Part shown: positions 1 to 8,434 of the stretch, in pieces
How positions within the stretch are numbered: position 1 is the stretch's first letter
How the letters are laid out: each line of letters starts with the position of its first letter
Source: Deltaproteobacteria bacterium
GTDB taxonomy: Bacteria; Myxococcota_A; Polyangia; Polyangiales; Houyiibacteriaceae
DNA length: 33,679 nucleotides
Assembly: GCA_013151775.1 (NCBI GenBank)
Contig: JAADHO010000021.1
Span: 1 to 33,679, forward strand
Direction of reading: 5' to 3'
The notes under the pieces: generated by a model
Seen by the model: the letters and a program-made list of their open reading frames with translations, nothing else
Told to the model about the DNA's origin: nothing
Database searches by the model: none
Translations under genes and position numbers: made by a program

Positions 1-54
1 CGGCTGCTCGAGGGGGAGCCAGTCATGCAAGCGCTCTCAACCTCGGGCAAATGA
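1..54 (+). CDS. C-terminal tail of an upstream ORF, probable antitoxin partner of the ParE-like toxin (5' truncated by window)
   Basis: Frame 1 reads RLLEGEPVMQALSTSGK* with the TGA at 52-54 overlapping the next ATG (ATGA at 51-54), a typical toxin-antitoxin operon overlap. Too short to identify by sequence. Confidence 0.4.
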   Translation, partial: RLLEGEPVMQALSTSGK

Positions 55-368
55 ATCGACTCCATTTGCGCTTTGCACCCGGAGCGGCTGAACAGCTGAA
101 TGTGGCAGCGGAATGGTGGAAACAGAATCGACCAGCCGCGGCCGACCTCTTCACAGCCGAGTTCAGAGCGGCGGCTGAGCTATTGTGTGAGGTGCCGGCC
201 GTCGGCGCGATCTATCCCAATGACGAATTGAGGGACGTGCGCCGCTACCTGATGCGAAAGACCCGTTTCCACATCTACTACGTCGTGGACGCGAACGCGC
301 TGATCATCGCTGCCGTGTGGAGCGCGGTGAGAGGCCACGGGCCCTTCGCGCCATCTGCATCGGGTTGA
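51..368 (+). CDS. RelE/ParE-superfamily type II toxin-like protein
   Basis: 105 aa; FAPGAAEQLNVAAEWWKQNRPAAADLFTAEFRAAAELL...VGAIYPNDELRDVRRYLMRKTRFHIYYVVDANALIIAAVWSAVRGHGP matches the ParE pattern (AxxDLxxxxxWW, RRxLxxxFxxxIYYxVD, VxHxxRxP-like C-terminus). Confidence 0.8.
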   Translation: MNRLHLRFAPGAAEQLNVAAEWWKQNRPAAADLFTAEFRAAAELLCEVPAVGAIYPNDELRDVRRYLMRKTRFHIYYVVDANALIIAAVWSAVRGHGPFAPSASG

Positions 369-455
369 GTCGCGACGTCCGAGCCCCCGCCCCCTGGCTC
401 CCACGTGACGCGCAGCGTAGGTTCGGGCCTCACCGCGGACCACCGACGAGGCTCG

Positions 456-1256
456 ATGATCGACAAGAAGCTGCGCTTTTACTCCTACAACGTGAATGGC
501 CTCAGGGCCTGCACCAGGAAAGGTTTCCGCGAGTGGCTGAAGACGAGCCGCGCGGATCTGGTGGGGCTGCAGGAGGTGCGCGCCAAGCCTGAGCAGCTCG
601 AGGACGATGTGCGCGATCCCAAGCGCTGGCACACGCACTTCGTGCCGGCGGAGCGCCCGGGCTACAGCGGCGTCGGGCTCTACTCACGCGAGCCGGCGGA
701 CGAGCTCGAGACTTCCTTGGGCGAAGAGCGCTTCGACTCCGAGGGCCGCCTCGTGTTCGCGCGCTTTGGCCCACTCTTGATCGTCAACGGCTACTTCCCC
801 AACGGCTCAGGCAAGAACCGAGACAACTCCCGCGTGCCCTACAAGCTCGACTTCTATCGCGCCCTCTTCGAGAAGCTCGAGGCGGAGCGCGCAGCCGGCG
901 GGCGCATCCTGGTGATGGGCGACTTCAACACCGCCCACGAGGCACGCGACCTGGCGCGACCCAAGGCCAACGAGAAGACGAGCGGCTTCTTGCCTGAAGA
1001 GCGCGCGGAGCTCGGGCGCTGGCTCGACAGCGGCTGGACCGACACCTTCCGCCACTTCGAGGAGGGCACGGGCCACTACTCGTGGTGGAGCCAACGCTTC
1101 GGTGTGCGCGCCAAGAACATCGGCTGGCGCATCGACTACATCCTCGCGTCGCCCGGCGCCATGGAGTACGTGCGCGGCGCGCGGATCCACCCCACGGTGA
1201 TGTGCTCCGACCACTGCCCGATCAGCGTCGACCTCGACCCGGCCATCCGCACTTGA
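456..1256 (+). CDS. xth: Exodeoxyribonuclease III (AP endonuclease, ExoIII/EEP family)
   Basis: YSYNVNGLRA, LVGLQEVRA, GDFNTAHEARDLARPKANEKTSGFLPEERAELGRWL, RIDYILAS, CSDHCPISVDLD motifs. ORF track begins at 405, but the ATG at 456 (MIDKKLRFYSYNVNG) fits the family N-terminus better. Confidence 0.93.
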   Translation: MIDKKLRFYSYNVNGLRACTRKGFREWLKTSRADLVGLQEVRAKPEQLEDDVRDPKRWHTHFVPAERPGYSGVGLYSREPADELETSLGEERFDSEGRLVFARFGPLLIVNGYFPNGSGKNRDNSRVPYKLDFYRALFEKLEAERAAGGRILVMGDFNTAHEARDLARPKANEKTSGFLPEERAELGRWLDSGWTDTFRHFEEGTGHYSWWSQRFGVRAKNIGWRIDYILASPGAMEYVRGARIHPTVMCSDHCPISVDLDPAIRT

Positions 1257-1272
1257 GGCTCCACGGACTCAC
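1225..1272 (+). repeat. Left copy of 48-bp direct repeat (exoIII 3' end plus first codons of hflX)
   Basis: gcgtcgacctcgacccggccatccgcacttgaGgctccacggactcac; matches 2687-2734 with a single mismatch (G1257 vs A2719). Confidence 0.95.
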
Positions 1273-1311
1273 CACAGCTCAGGTGCTGCTCGACATCTGA
1301 CTCGTCCGGGC

Positions 1312-2535
1312 TCAGCCACCCCTCGCGTACGCGTCCACCAGCGCGATCCCCGTCCTGACACTAGGAGCGGCGTTCTCGACATAGATCGGGACCTGCACGG
1401 CCCATGAGATGCGTACCGCCTCGAACAGCAGCGCGTGGAGGAAGCTCTGGGTGCAGACGTCCATGTGCCGAAAATCGAGGGCCACAGCTTCGCGAGCGAA
1501 GAGCCTCTTCTGGAGTTGATCTCGCGATACGAGCGCCGCCTGCTCCACGTCCTCGGCGATGGTTCGGACCAGGTAGCTGAACGTTCCGTCCGGCGGCGGC
1601 TCGAAACGAACCCAGGCCGAGGTATTGCGCTCCGGCGTACGCTGCTGAGCCTTCGCGCTGATGGTCTCGATCAGCGCCGCATGATCCTTCACTTCGTCCA
1701 AGGGAAACTCAAAGGTGACCAAGGTCCCCGGAAAGCTACGTTGGCGAAGAAACGACAGACGTCGTTGCTCATAGCCTGCGCCGCCGCGAAGCAGCAGCGC
1801 CGCCCCGCGACTCGCGACCAGAAGCCGCCCCGTAGTCAGCTTCGCCATCTCGGAGATGAAGAACAAGCCCATGCCCGCGTTGAAGGCGGAGCCCGTGCGC
1901 CCGGGCCCAAAGGACCCGGAGACGTGTGGTTGAAGCGCTTTCACCAGGGCGGCCTCGGCATCCGAGAGATCAGGATAGGTCGCGCCCAACGCTTCCAAGA
2001 CGCCCATCCCTGCGTCTGCCACGACCACCTGCACGGCGCTCCTCTCGTATCCGCGGAAGCCAGCGTCCATACGTTGCGCGGCCACGACGCACCCGAGCGG
2101 GTCGCCTGAATGCTGCACCGCGTTCCGCATCAACTCGACCAGCACGTAGATCAAGCTGCGCAGAGTCTCATCTTCCTCCTCTTCCGGGAGGAGCATTCTC
2201 GCGATCTCACGCGCGATCCCCTCGACGACGTCTATTGCCATGACTCGTCGCAACCCGACGGTCTGGCCGGCCTCTCCTGAAAGCCCGCCCTGACCGGCCA
2301 CGACCTCGTCGAAGCCTACGGCGTGGGCGAAACGCATCGCCGCTCGATCGCCGCCGCCAGATAGCCGAAGCTCATCGCCTCCGTTCTTCCTCGCCAGGAC
2401 CGCGAGCCCCGCCAAAGCCCACACCTCCGCGACCGAGACTTCATCCAGGTTGGCCTCGCCTGTCGCGACGGCGTGCTCCAACCAAGCCAGAAACGACCGA
2501 GGAGCATGCAGCCGAAAGCGTTCGGGTCGATGCAT
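1312..2535 (-). CDS. GHKL/HATPase_c ATP-binding protein with STAS-like domains (DUF4325-like C-terminus)
   Basis: N-box-like LVELMRNAVQHSG, G1 VVVADAGMGV, G2 GMGLFFISEMAKLTTG. C-terminal REAVALDFRHMDVCTQSFLHALLFEAVR resembles the STAS-like DUF4325 pattern; the N-terminal VWALAGLAVLARKNGGDELRLSG...RFAHAVGFDEVV is also STAS-like. ORF extends to 2601; the ATG at 2535 (MHRPERFRL) is a plausible start. Confidence 0.75.
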   Translation of the reverse strand: MHRPERFRLHAPRSFLAWLEHAVATGEANLDEVSVAEVWALAGLAVLARKNGGDELRLSGGGDRAAMRFAHAVGFDEVVAGQGGLSGEAGQTVGLRRVMAIDVVEGIAREIARMLLPEEEEDETLRSLIYVLVELMRNAVQHSGDPLGCVVAAQRMDAGFRGYERSAVQVVVADAGMGVLEALGATYPDLSDAEAALVKALQPHVSGSFGPGRTGSAFNAGMGLFFISEMAKLTTGRLLVASRGAALLLRGGAGYEQRRLSFLRQRSFPGTLVTFEFPLDEVKDHAALIETISAKAQQRTPERNTSAWVRFEPPPDGTFSYLVRTIAEDVEQAALVSRDQLQKRLFAREAVALDFRHMDVCTQSFLHALLFEAVRISWAVQVPIYVENAAPSVRTGIALVDAYARGG

Positions 2536-2686
2536 AGCTCTGCTGTCTATCGCGAAGGATCCTCCGCGGCCAGCGGAGTGGGCAGAAACACGTTGGCACA
2601 AGCATTTGCATCCCGCGCGGAGGACGGCGGCTGGCCTCGAGGTCGCGCGCGTCGTAGCTTCGGCGCCTCGACGCGCTCCATGCGCG

Positions 2687-2734
2687 GCGTCGACCTCGAC
2701 CCGGCCATCCGCACTTGAAGCTCCACGGACTCAC
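2687..2734 (+). repeat. Right copy of 48-bp direct repeat (truncated exoIII 3' end plus native hflX start)
   Basis: gcgtcgacctcgacccggccatccgcacttgaAgctccacggactcac; 47/48 identical to 1225-1272. Confidence 0.95.
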
Positions 2735-4343
2735 TTCGGGCCTCGCGCCCTCCCAACTACAGGCCCTCGAGCGCCTGTATCAGCGGCACGTGCCCTTCGA
2801 CGCGCTGACCACGCCGGAGCTCAGCCGCACCATGGCCGAGGCGACCGCGCGCACCGGTCGACAGGTAGGCGTGCTGGTCGATCGCGACGGGCGCGTGAAC
2901 CACGTGATCGTCGGCGACGCCACCCACATCGATCTGCCCGACGTGGGTCGGCTGCGCGCCGCGGGAGGCCGCCTGCGCGGGCTACGCCTGCTGCACACGC
3001 ATCTTCACAACGAGCCGCTGACGCGGGATGACTTGGTCGATCTGACCCTGCTGCGCCTCGACATGGTCGCGGCCTTCTGCCTCGCGCCGAGCGGCCTCTT
3101 CCGCCAGGTCTACTACGGCCACAACGTGCCCCTCGACCCGAGCGGCGAGGGCGAGCCCTACGCGGTCTACGGGCCGATCGCTCACGACCAACTCGACGTG
3201 AACCCCAAGCGCATCGTGGAGGCGCTCGAGCAGGAGTTCACGCGCGCCGCCAAGGCGCACCGCACGAAAGCCAAGGACGGTCGCGCCATGCTCGTGCACG
3301 TGTGCGACAAGCGCGACGCGGCCAAGGCGGAGGACTCCCTGAGGGAGCTGTCGGAGCTCGCGCGCACCGCCGGGGTCGAGGTCGCGGACCGCGTACTTCA
3401 GGTGCGCCACCGCGTCGATCCCAAGTACGTGCTCGGCCGCGGCAAGCTCGAGGAGGTCGTGATCCGCGCCATGCAGCGCGACGTGGAGGTGCTGATCTTC
3501 GACCGGAATCTCTCACCCGCCCAGGCCGCGGCCATCGCCAAGATGACGGACCTCAAGGTGCTCGACCGCACGCAGCTGATCCTCGACATCTTCGCGCAGC
3601 GTGCCGAGAGCCGAGACGGCAAGCTCTCCGTGGAGCTCGCGCAGACCAAGTATCTGCTGCCGCGCCTCGGCGCCAAAGACGACGCTCTGTCTCGTCTGAG
3701 CGGCGGCATCGGCGGACGCGGACCCGGCGAGACCAAGATCGAGGTGGGCAAGCGCCGCGCGAACGACCGCATCACCAAGCTCAAGCGCGACCTCGCCAAG
3801 CTCGCCGGTCAACGCAAACAGCGGCGACGGCGGCGGCAGAAGAGTCGCGCACCGATCGTGGCCTTGGTCGGCTACACCAACGCCGGCAAGAGCACGCTCT
3901 TGAATCAGCTCACCGGCAGCGACGTGCTCGCCGAGGACGCCCTCTTCGCGACCTTGGACACGCGCTCGCGCAGGCTCTACCTGCCGTCGGCGCGCGAGGC
4001 GGTCGTCACGGACACCGTCGGCTTCATTCGCGAGCTGCCCAAGGATCTCTTCGACGCCTTCCGCTCCACGTTCGAAGAGGCCGAAGACGCCGACCTCTTG
4101 CTCCACTGCGTGGACGCGTCGGATCCGAGTCACGCCGAGCAGATTCGGACCAGTGAGCGGCTCCTGCTCGACCTCGGCCTCGAGCACATTCCGCGCCTGA
4201 TGGTGTTCACCAAGGCCGACCGCCTCGATGGGGGGCGCGCCGAGGCCCTCGCCGCGGGCCACGGTGGTGTCGCCCTGAACGCCCTCGACCGCGCCTGCCG
4301 CCCTGACCTGCTCGCGCGCATGGACTCGATGCTGCCGGGCTGA
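2715..4343 (+). CDS. hflX: GTPase HflX
   Basis: HflX N-terminal region HGLTSGLAPSQLQALERLYQRHVPFDAL, YVLGRGKLEEVV, LSGGIGGRGPGETKIEVGKRR, G-motifs VGYTNAGKSTLLN / DTVGFIRELP / FTKAD. Start codon TTG at 2715. Confidence 0.95.
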   Translation: MKLHGLTSGLAPSQLQALERLYQRHVPFDALTTPELSRTMAEATARTGRQVGVLVDRDGRVNHVIVGDATHIDLPDVGRLRAAGGRLRGLRLLHTHLHNEPLTRDDLVDLTLLRLDMVAAFCLAPSGLFRQVYYGHNVPLDPSGEGEPYAVYGPIAHDQLDVNPKRIVEALEQEFTRAAKAHRTKAKDGRAMLVHVCDKRDAAKAEDSLRELSELARTAGVEVADRVLQVRHRVDPKYVLGRGKLEEVVIRAMQRDVEVLIFDRNLSPAQAAAIAKMTDLKVLDRTQLILDIFAQRAESRDGKLSVELAQTKYLLPRLGAKDDALSRLSGGIGGRGPGETKIEVGKRRANDRITKLKRDLAKLAGQRKQRRRRRQKSRAPIVALVGYTNAGKSTLLNQLTGSDVLAEDALFATLDTRSRRLYLPSAREAVVTDTVGFIRELPKDLFDAFRSTFEEAEDADLLLHCVDASDPSHAEQIRTSERLLLDLGLEHIPRLMVFTKADRLDGGRAEALAAGHGGVALNALDRACRPDLLARMDSMLPG

Positions 4344-4361
4344 CTCGCGGACGCGAAGCGC

Positions 4362-6254
4362 CTAGGGGTACTCGCGCACGCCCAGGTCGAAGCCGCCACT
4401 ACGGAGCGCGTTGATCATATCGTGATCGATGGGCGCGTAGTCCGGCGGCGGCACGTCGAAGAGCAGGTCGTCGGCTCCCGCGTTGATGGCGGGGCTGTCC
4501 GATTGCAAGCTGAAGTCGAGCCCGCTTGGATCGGTGAACTTGGGATCCTGATCGAGGATATTCGTCGCTGTGTCCACGCCGGTGGCGTCGATGGTCGAGG
4601 AGCCCATGTCGAAAAAGAGGTTGTCGCTGATTCGACTATTCTCTGGACTATTGTCGTCGATGTACACGCTGTTACGACCATCGAGCGGTTCGGACGAATT
4701 CATCACTACGATATTGTTTCGGAATTCTGTGCTCAGGATTCCGCTCCCGACGGAGAAAGCAACATACGCAGAATTGTACAGAACATTGTTGTAAAAGCGC
4801 GTGTCCGCAGTATTGGCGATTACGGTCGGAGCCCAGCCGATGTTATCGGTATCCGTCCGATCGAGTGTCCCACAGTTCATGAACAAGTTGTTGTAGACGA
4901 ATGTGGGCTCCGGAGCTGGCTCAGGCGGGTCGTAGCTCAGGTCGTAGACGTTGATCGCCACAGCACGCTGGGGACTACAGTCGACAATATTATTGAACAC
5001 AAAATGCGCCTTGAGGATTTGCGTACCCGGATCACATCGGTTTTCCTGATGATTGATGGATAGCACGGGTCCACGACCGAAGTCATTGTCGTACACGTAG
5101 TTCCACCCGAGATGATTTCCTACGATATCGGCACATCCGCTAAAATACGTGGCATGGTCGAAGCGGCTCTTGCTACGTCCACCATGAATGGCGTTGCCCA
5201 ATATCTTGTTTCCGCTGCCACCCGTGACGAGCGTTCCGGTCCCGGAGCCGTATTGATCTTTCAGACCAATAAGATCGTTTCCGATGAATCGATGATAGCT
5301 CGCCAAGCTCGCGGCCATCCACTCGGAGTCGATTTGAAAACCAGAGAAGACCATGTATTCGTTGCCGAACTTGATGCCGGTCCTGAAGTTCACGTTGTAG
5401 GACGCCACAAAGATCCGAGGCGTATCCCCCGGATACGCGAGCATCGCGATCGGACGACCTGCCTCACCGCTGGGCTCCGAGTTGCGGATCCACAACACCG
5501 AGTTTCCGCCATTCGCTCGGGAGTCGTAAGTCCCGGCACGGAAGTAGTAGAGGTCCCCAGGCTGCATGCCTGCGACGAAGCCGCTGCCGCCCGACGCTTG
5601 GGTGTAGACGAAGGGGTCAGAGAGCGACCCCGTGCCGTCCGCACCAGACGCGGCCACGAAGAAGATGCGGCCGCTTCGAATCGTAAACGGCAAGGGGGCG
5701 GAGGTCTTGTCACCGACGGTCACCGTGATCTCCGTCGGTCCGTCGCCCATCGCGCTCCCGAGCCAAAACGTGATCCGACTCCAAAAGGGCGTTGGCCAGG
5801 CCTCTCCCCACACTTGGTAGTCCGAATCGGATTCGAGACGTTGGCCACCCACGGTGACATAGCTGTCGCCGCGAGCCGTGCCCAAGCCGTGTCCCCAGAT
5901 GGTCACGGCGACGCCCTTGGTGGACGAACCGCCCCAGCCGGTGCTCGGGCCCGACTCGATGTCCGAGAACAGAAGTGTGGGCTGCCCCGGTTGGAAGGTG
6001 CCCGCGTCTCGTGCAGCTCCGTCCCGGCCGCCTGCGTCTCGGGCAGCACCGTCTCGAACTGCGGCATCGCTCCCGCTGCCATCCGCAGAGCCCGAATCGT
6101 CGACGGCGCCGGAGTCCGTAGCCGAACCTGAGTCAGCGGGCGCGGCGTTTCCCCCACCGCATGCCATGCTCGTGAGACAGATGGCGCCGAGGCCGACGGT
6201 GATCACCTGCAGCCAAGGTGTCCTGGAGTGGAGTGGTCGATAGCTGAGTCGCAT
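4362..6254 (-). CDS. Secreted lipoprotein with IPT/TIG-like and right-handed parallel beta-helix domains
   Basis: Start MRLSYRPLHSRTPWLQVITVGLGAICLTSMACGGG (lipobox-like) followed by a D/S/A/G-rich linker; VAVTIWGHGLGTARGDSYVTVGG is IPT-like; ADGTGSLSDPFVYTQA...GDLYYFRAGTYDSR and repeated N-rich turns (FVYNNLFMNCG, TRFYNNVLYNSA, TEFRNNIVVMNS, SPAINAG) fit beta-helix repeats. ORF track extends to 6314. Confidence 0.8.
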   Translation of the reverse strand: MRLSYRPLHSRTPWLQVITVGLGAICLTSMACGGGNAAPADSGSATDSGAVDDSGSADGSGSDAAVRDGAARDAGGRDGAARDAGTFQPGQPTLLFSDIESGPSTGWGGSSTKGVAVTIWGHGLGTARGDSYVTVGGQRLESDSDYQVWGEAWPTPFWSRITFWLGSAMGDGPTEITVTVGDKTSAPLPFTIRSGRIFFVAASGADGTGSLSDPFVYTQASGGSGFVAGMQPGDLYYFRAGTYDSRANGGNSVLWIRNSEPSGEAGRPIAMLAYPGDTPRIFVASYNVNFRTGIKFGNEYMVFSGFQIDSEWMAASLASYHRFIGNDLIGLKDQYGSGTGTLVTGGSGNKILGNAIHGGRSKSRFDHATYFSGCADIVGNHLGWNYVYDNDFGRGPVLSINHQENRCDPGTQILKAHFVFNNIVDCSPQRAVAINVYDLSYDPPEPAPEPTFVYNNLFMNCGTLDRTDTDNIGWAPTVIANTADTRFYNNVLYNSAYVAFSVGSGILSTEFRNNIVVMNSSEPLDGRNSVYIDDNSPENSRISDNLFFDMGSSTIDATGVDTATNILDQDPKFTDPSGLDFSLQSDSPAINAGADDLLFDVPPPDYAPIDHDMINALRSGGFDLGVREYP

Positions 6255-6451
6255 GATGATCGTCCGTGTGGGTGGTCGCGGGCTTGGTCCGAGCGCGCTC
6301 AGGCTAGACGACATGGCGCATCAGCTGTAGCTAAACTCGCCTATATCCCTCCAATCTCCGGCTCCGCACCAGCCTCGTGAAGCGGCTGTATGCGGGACTG
6401 GGCTGAATACCTGCTACGGTCCGGCATGTGTGGATCGACTGTGAGGCGCCT

Positions 6452-8380
6452 ATGAAGCGTTGGGTGTTGGCTGGTATGTTAGCCGCGAGCGCCGGCTGTG
6501 GTGGCGCCACGACGGACGCTGGCGCAGACGCCACGACGGACGCTGGCGCAGACGCCATGACGGACGCCGAGGTCGACGCGGGGCCGCCCTGCTCACCCGC
6601 CGCAGGCGATGAGCCCGCCGCGGGGCGGTGGGCGCTGAGCATGTTCCACTTCAACATCCAATACGTGGCTGGCGGTCTGCGCGGCTTCATGCCGGGGCGC
6701 CTCGAGAGTCACTTCGACTTCGACGAGGCGGAGACGGAGGATCTGATCATCCGCGAGAGCTACCTGCCGCTGCTCGACATCCTCGAAGCCCACCCGACGT
6801 TTCAGCTCACCATCGAGATGCAGGGTCGCATGATCGAGATCCTCGACGAGCGCTTCCCCGCGGATCTCGCGCGCACCAAGGCGTTGGTCGACTCGCGGCA
6901 ACTCGAGCTCGTGTCGTTTCACTACAGCGACCAGCTCCTGGTCGCCTACCCCAAGCACCACCTCGCGCGCTCCCTCGCCATGACGCGCGCGGCGGCGGCG
7001 AACGTCGAGCTCACGCTCAGCGGTAGCGTCTTCACGCAGGAGGGCTTCTTCGGCGAGGGCGTGCTCGACCTAATGCGAGAGAGCGGGCTGGGACCGGCCG
7101 TCGTCGGACACAACCTGGTCGAGTATCAGCGCGCCGATCTGGGCGCGCCGGCGGCCTACGATCGCGAGGGCATGGCCTTGCTGCTCCCGAGCCGCGGCGC
7201 GCCTTCGAGCTCCGGCGCGGAGCTGCGCTGGACCTATTTCGACGACGGCGAACTCTTGGCCGTGGGCGCGGCTCCCTATGTCGGCGACTTCTTTCAGCAG
7301 AACCAGAGCCTGATCGACGCCTATGTGGCGCGCCTCTCCTGCCTCGAGGCGGAGGGTTTTCACATCGGGCGCATCGACGACTACGTGGCCGCGCTGGAGA
7401 CCGCGGGCGTGACCCGCGCGCCTCTGGACGAGATCCTCGACGGCGACTGGCAGCCGGACGACACGGACAACGTGCTGCGCTGGATGGGCGTCCTCGGCGG
7501 CTTCCAAGACGACCACGATCAAGACGTGCTCGTCGGCAACCACCGCGCGGGCTTCTTGCTCGACGCGGCCGAGACCCTCCTCGCCAACGCAGGCGCGGAC
7601 GCTCTCGCGGACGGTCGCGCGCGACTCGACGCAGCCTGGCGCGAGCTGATGTTCGCCGAGGTCAGCGACTCGACCGGCTGGAATCCGTGGCGAGGCGAGG
7701 TCGACTACTCGCTGAATCACGCGGAGCAGGCGCGCACTTTGGCCAGCGCCGTGATTCAAGAACAGCTCAGCGCGCTCAGCTGGGTGGCCGCGGATGTGAA
7801 TCCCGCGACCGGCACCGCGGCGGAGGCGAGCGTCCCGAGCCCCGAGTCGTTCACCCCGGTCACCGCACCCCCGGTGGAGGTGACGGCGGACGCCCCCGAC
7901 CGCGACGTGACCATGACCTGGTCGCAACGCGCAGACGGCGTCTACGTGCTCGACCTGACCGTCTCCGCGCCGAGCAGCACGCCACGACATCGCGACGACG
8001 CGCCCCTTACCCTCCACTTCCCGAACACGAGCGGCCGCATTCGCTACACGCCCGCCCTGACCGACCGCGTCACGGATCTGCCCCTCACGGACTTCCGCTT
8101 CGACCACATCTGGCTGCCCGCACAGAACGGCCTCTTCGGCGTCGACGGAGGCTTCATGGTGATGGACGAGGCCGTCTCCCATCTGGCCGTCGGCTTCTTC
8201 GCCGCGGGCGGCGTGCAGCTCTATGACAGCAGCCTGCCGGACGACGCGCCGACCCATATGCGCCTACTCTTCACGGACGGGGACACAGGCGCGGCGCTCG
8301 CGTTGGCGGAGACCACCAACGCGCTGCGTCTCGTGACCATCTGCGCCGCAGACGCGAGCTGCGGACTGCCCGCGCGCTGA
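6452..8380 (+). CDS. Lipoprotein with glycoside hydrolase family 57/deacetylase-like (beta/alpha)-barrel domain
   Basis: MKRWVLAGMLAASAGCGG lipobox. MFHFNIQYVAGG, LTIEMQGRMIEILDERFPADLARTKALVDSRQLELVSFHYSDQLL and TLSGSVFTQEGFFGEGVLDLMRESG resemble GH57/GH38-type catalytic barrels. ORF track starts at the upstream GTG at 6428. Confidence 0.6.
   Translation: MKRWVLAGMLAASAGCGGATTDAGADATTDAGADAMTDAEVDAGPPCSPAAGDEPAAGRWALSMFHFNIQYVAGGLRGFMPGRLESHFDFDEAETEDLIIRESYLPLLDILEAHPTFQLTIEMQGRMIEILDERFPADLARTKALVDSRQLELVSFHYSDQLLVAYPKHHLARSLAMTRAAAANVELTLSGSVFTQEGFFGEGVLDLMRESGLGPAVVGHNLVEYQRADLGAPAAYDREGMALLLPSRGAPSSSGAELRWTYFDDGELLAVGAAPYVGDFFQQNQSLIDAYVARLSCLEAEGFHIGRIDDYVAALETAGVTRAPLDEILDGDWQPDDTDNVLRWMGVLGGFQDDHDQDVLVGNHRAGFLLDAAETLLANAGADALADGRARLDAAWRELMFAEVSDSTGWNPWRGEVDYSLNHAEQARTLASAVIQEQLSALSWVAADVNPATGTAAEASVPSPESFTPVTAPPVEVTADAPDRDVTMTWSQRADGVYVLDLTVSAPSSTPRHRDDAPLTLHFPNTSGRIRYTPALTDRVTDLPLTDFRFDHIWLPAQNGLFGVDGGFMVMDEAVSHLAVGFFAAGGVQLYDSSLPDDAPTHMRLLFTDGDTGAALALAETTNALRLVTICAADASCGLPAR
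6509..6556 (+). repeat. Two perfect 24-bp tandem repeats encoding TTDAGADA in the lipoprotein linker
   Basis: acgacggacgctggcgcagacgcc occurs twice (6509-6532, 6533-6556), followed by a diverged partial third copy (atgacggacgcc). Confidence 0.9.
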
Positions 8381-8434
8381 AGAATCGACCGCGAGCTCCG
8401 ATGCCCCGCGTCACGCCGACTTCTCGCTTCACCC

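Noticed and set aside
5112-6131. 339-aa plus-strand ORF
   Set aside because: Antisense to the beta-helix lipoprotein; no start context or family similarity.
7070-8257. 395-aa minus-strand ORF
   Set aside because: Antisense shadow of the GH57-like lipoprotein; no recognisable motifs.
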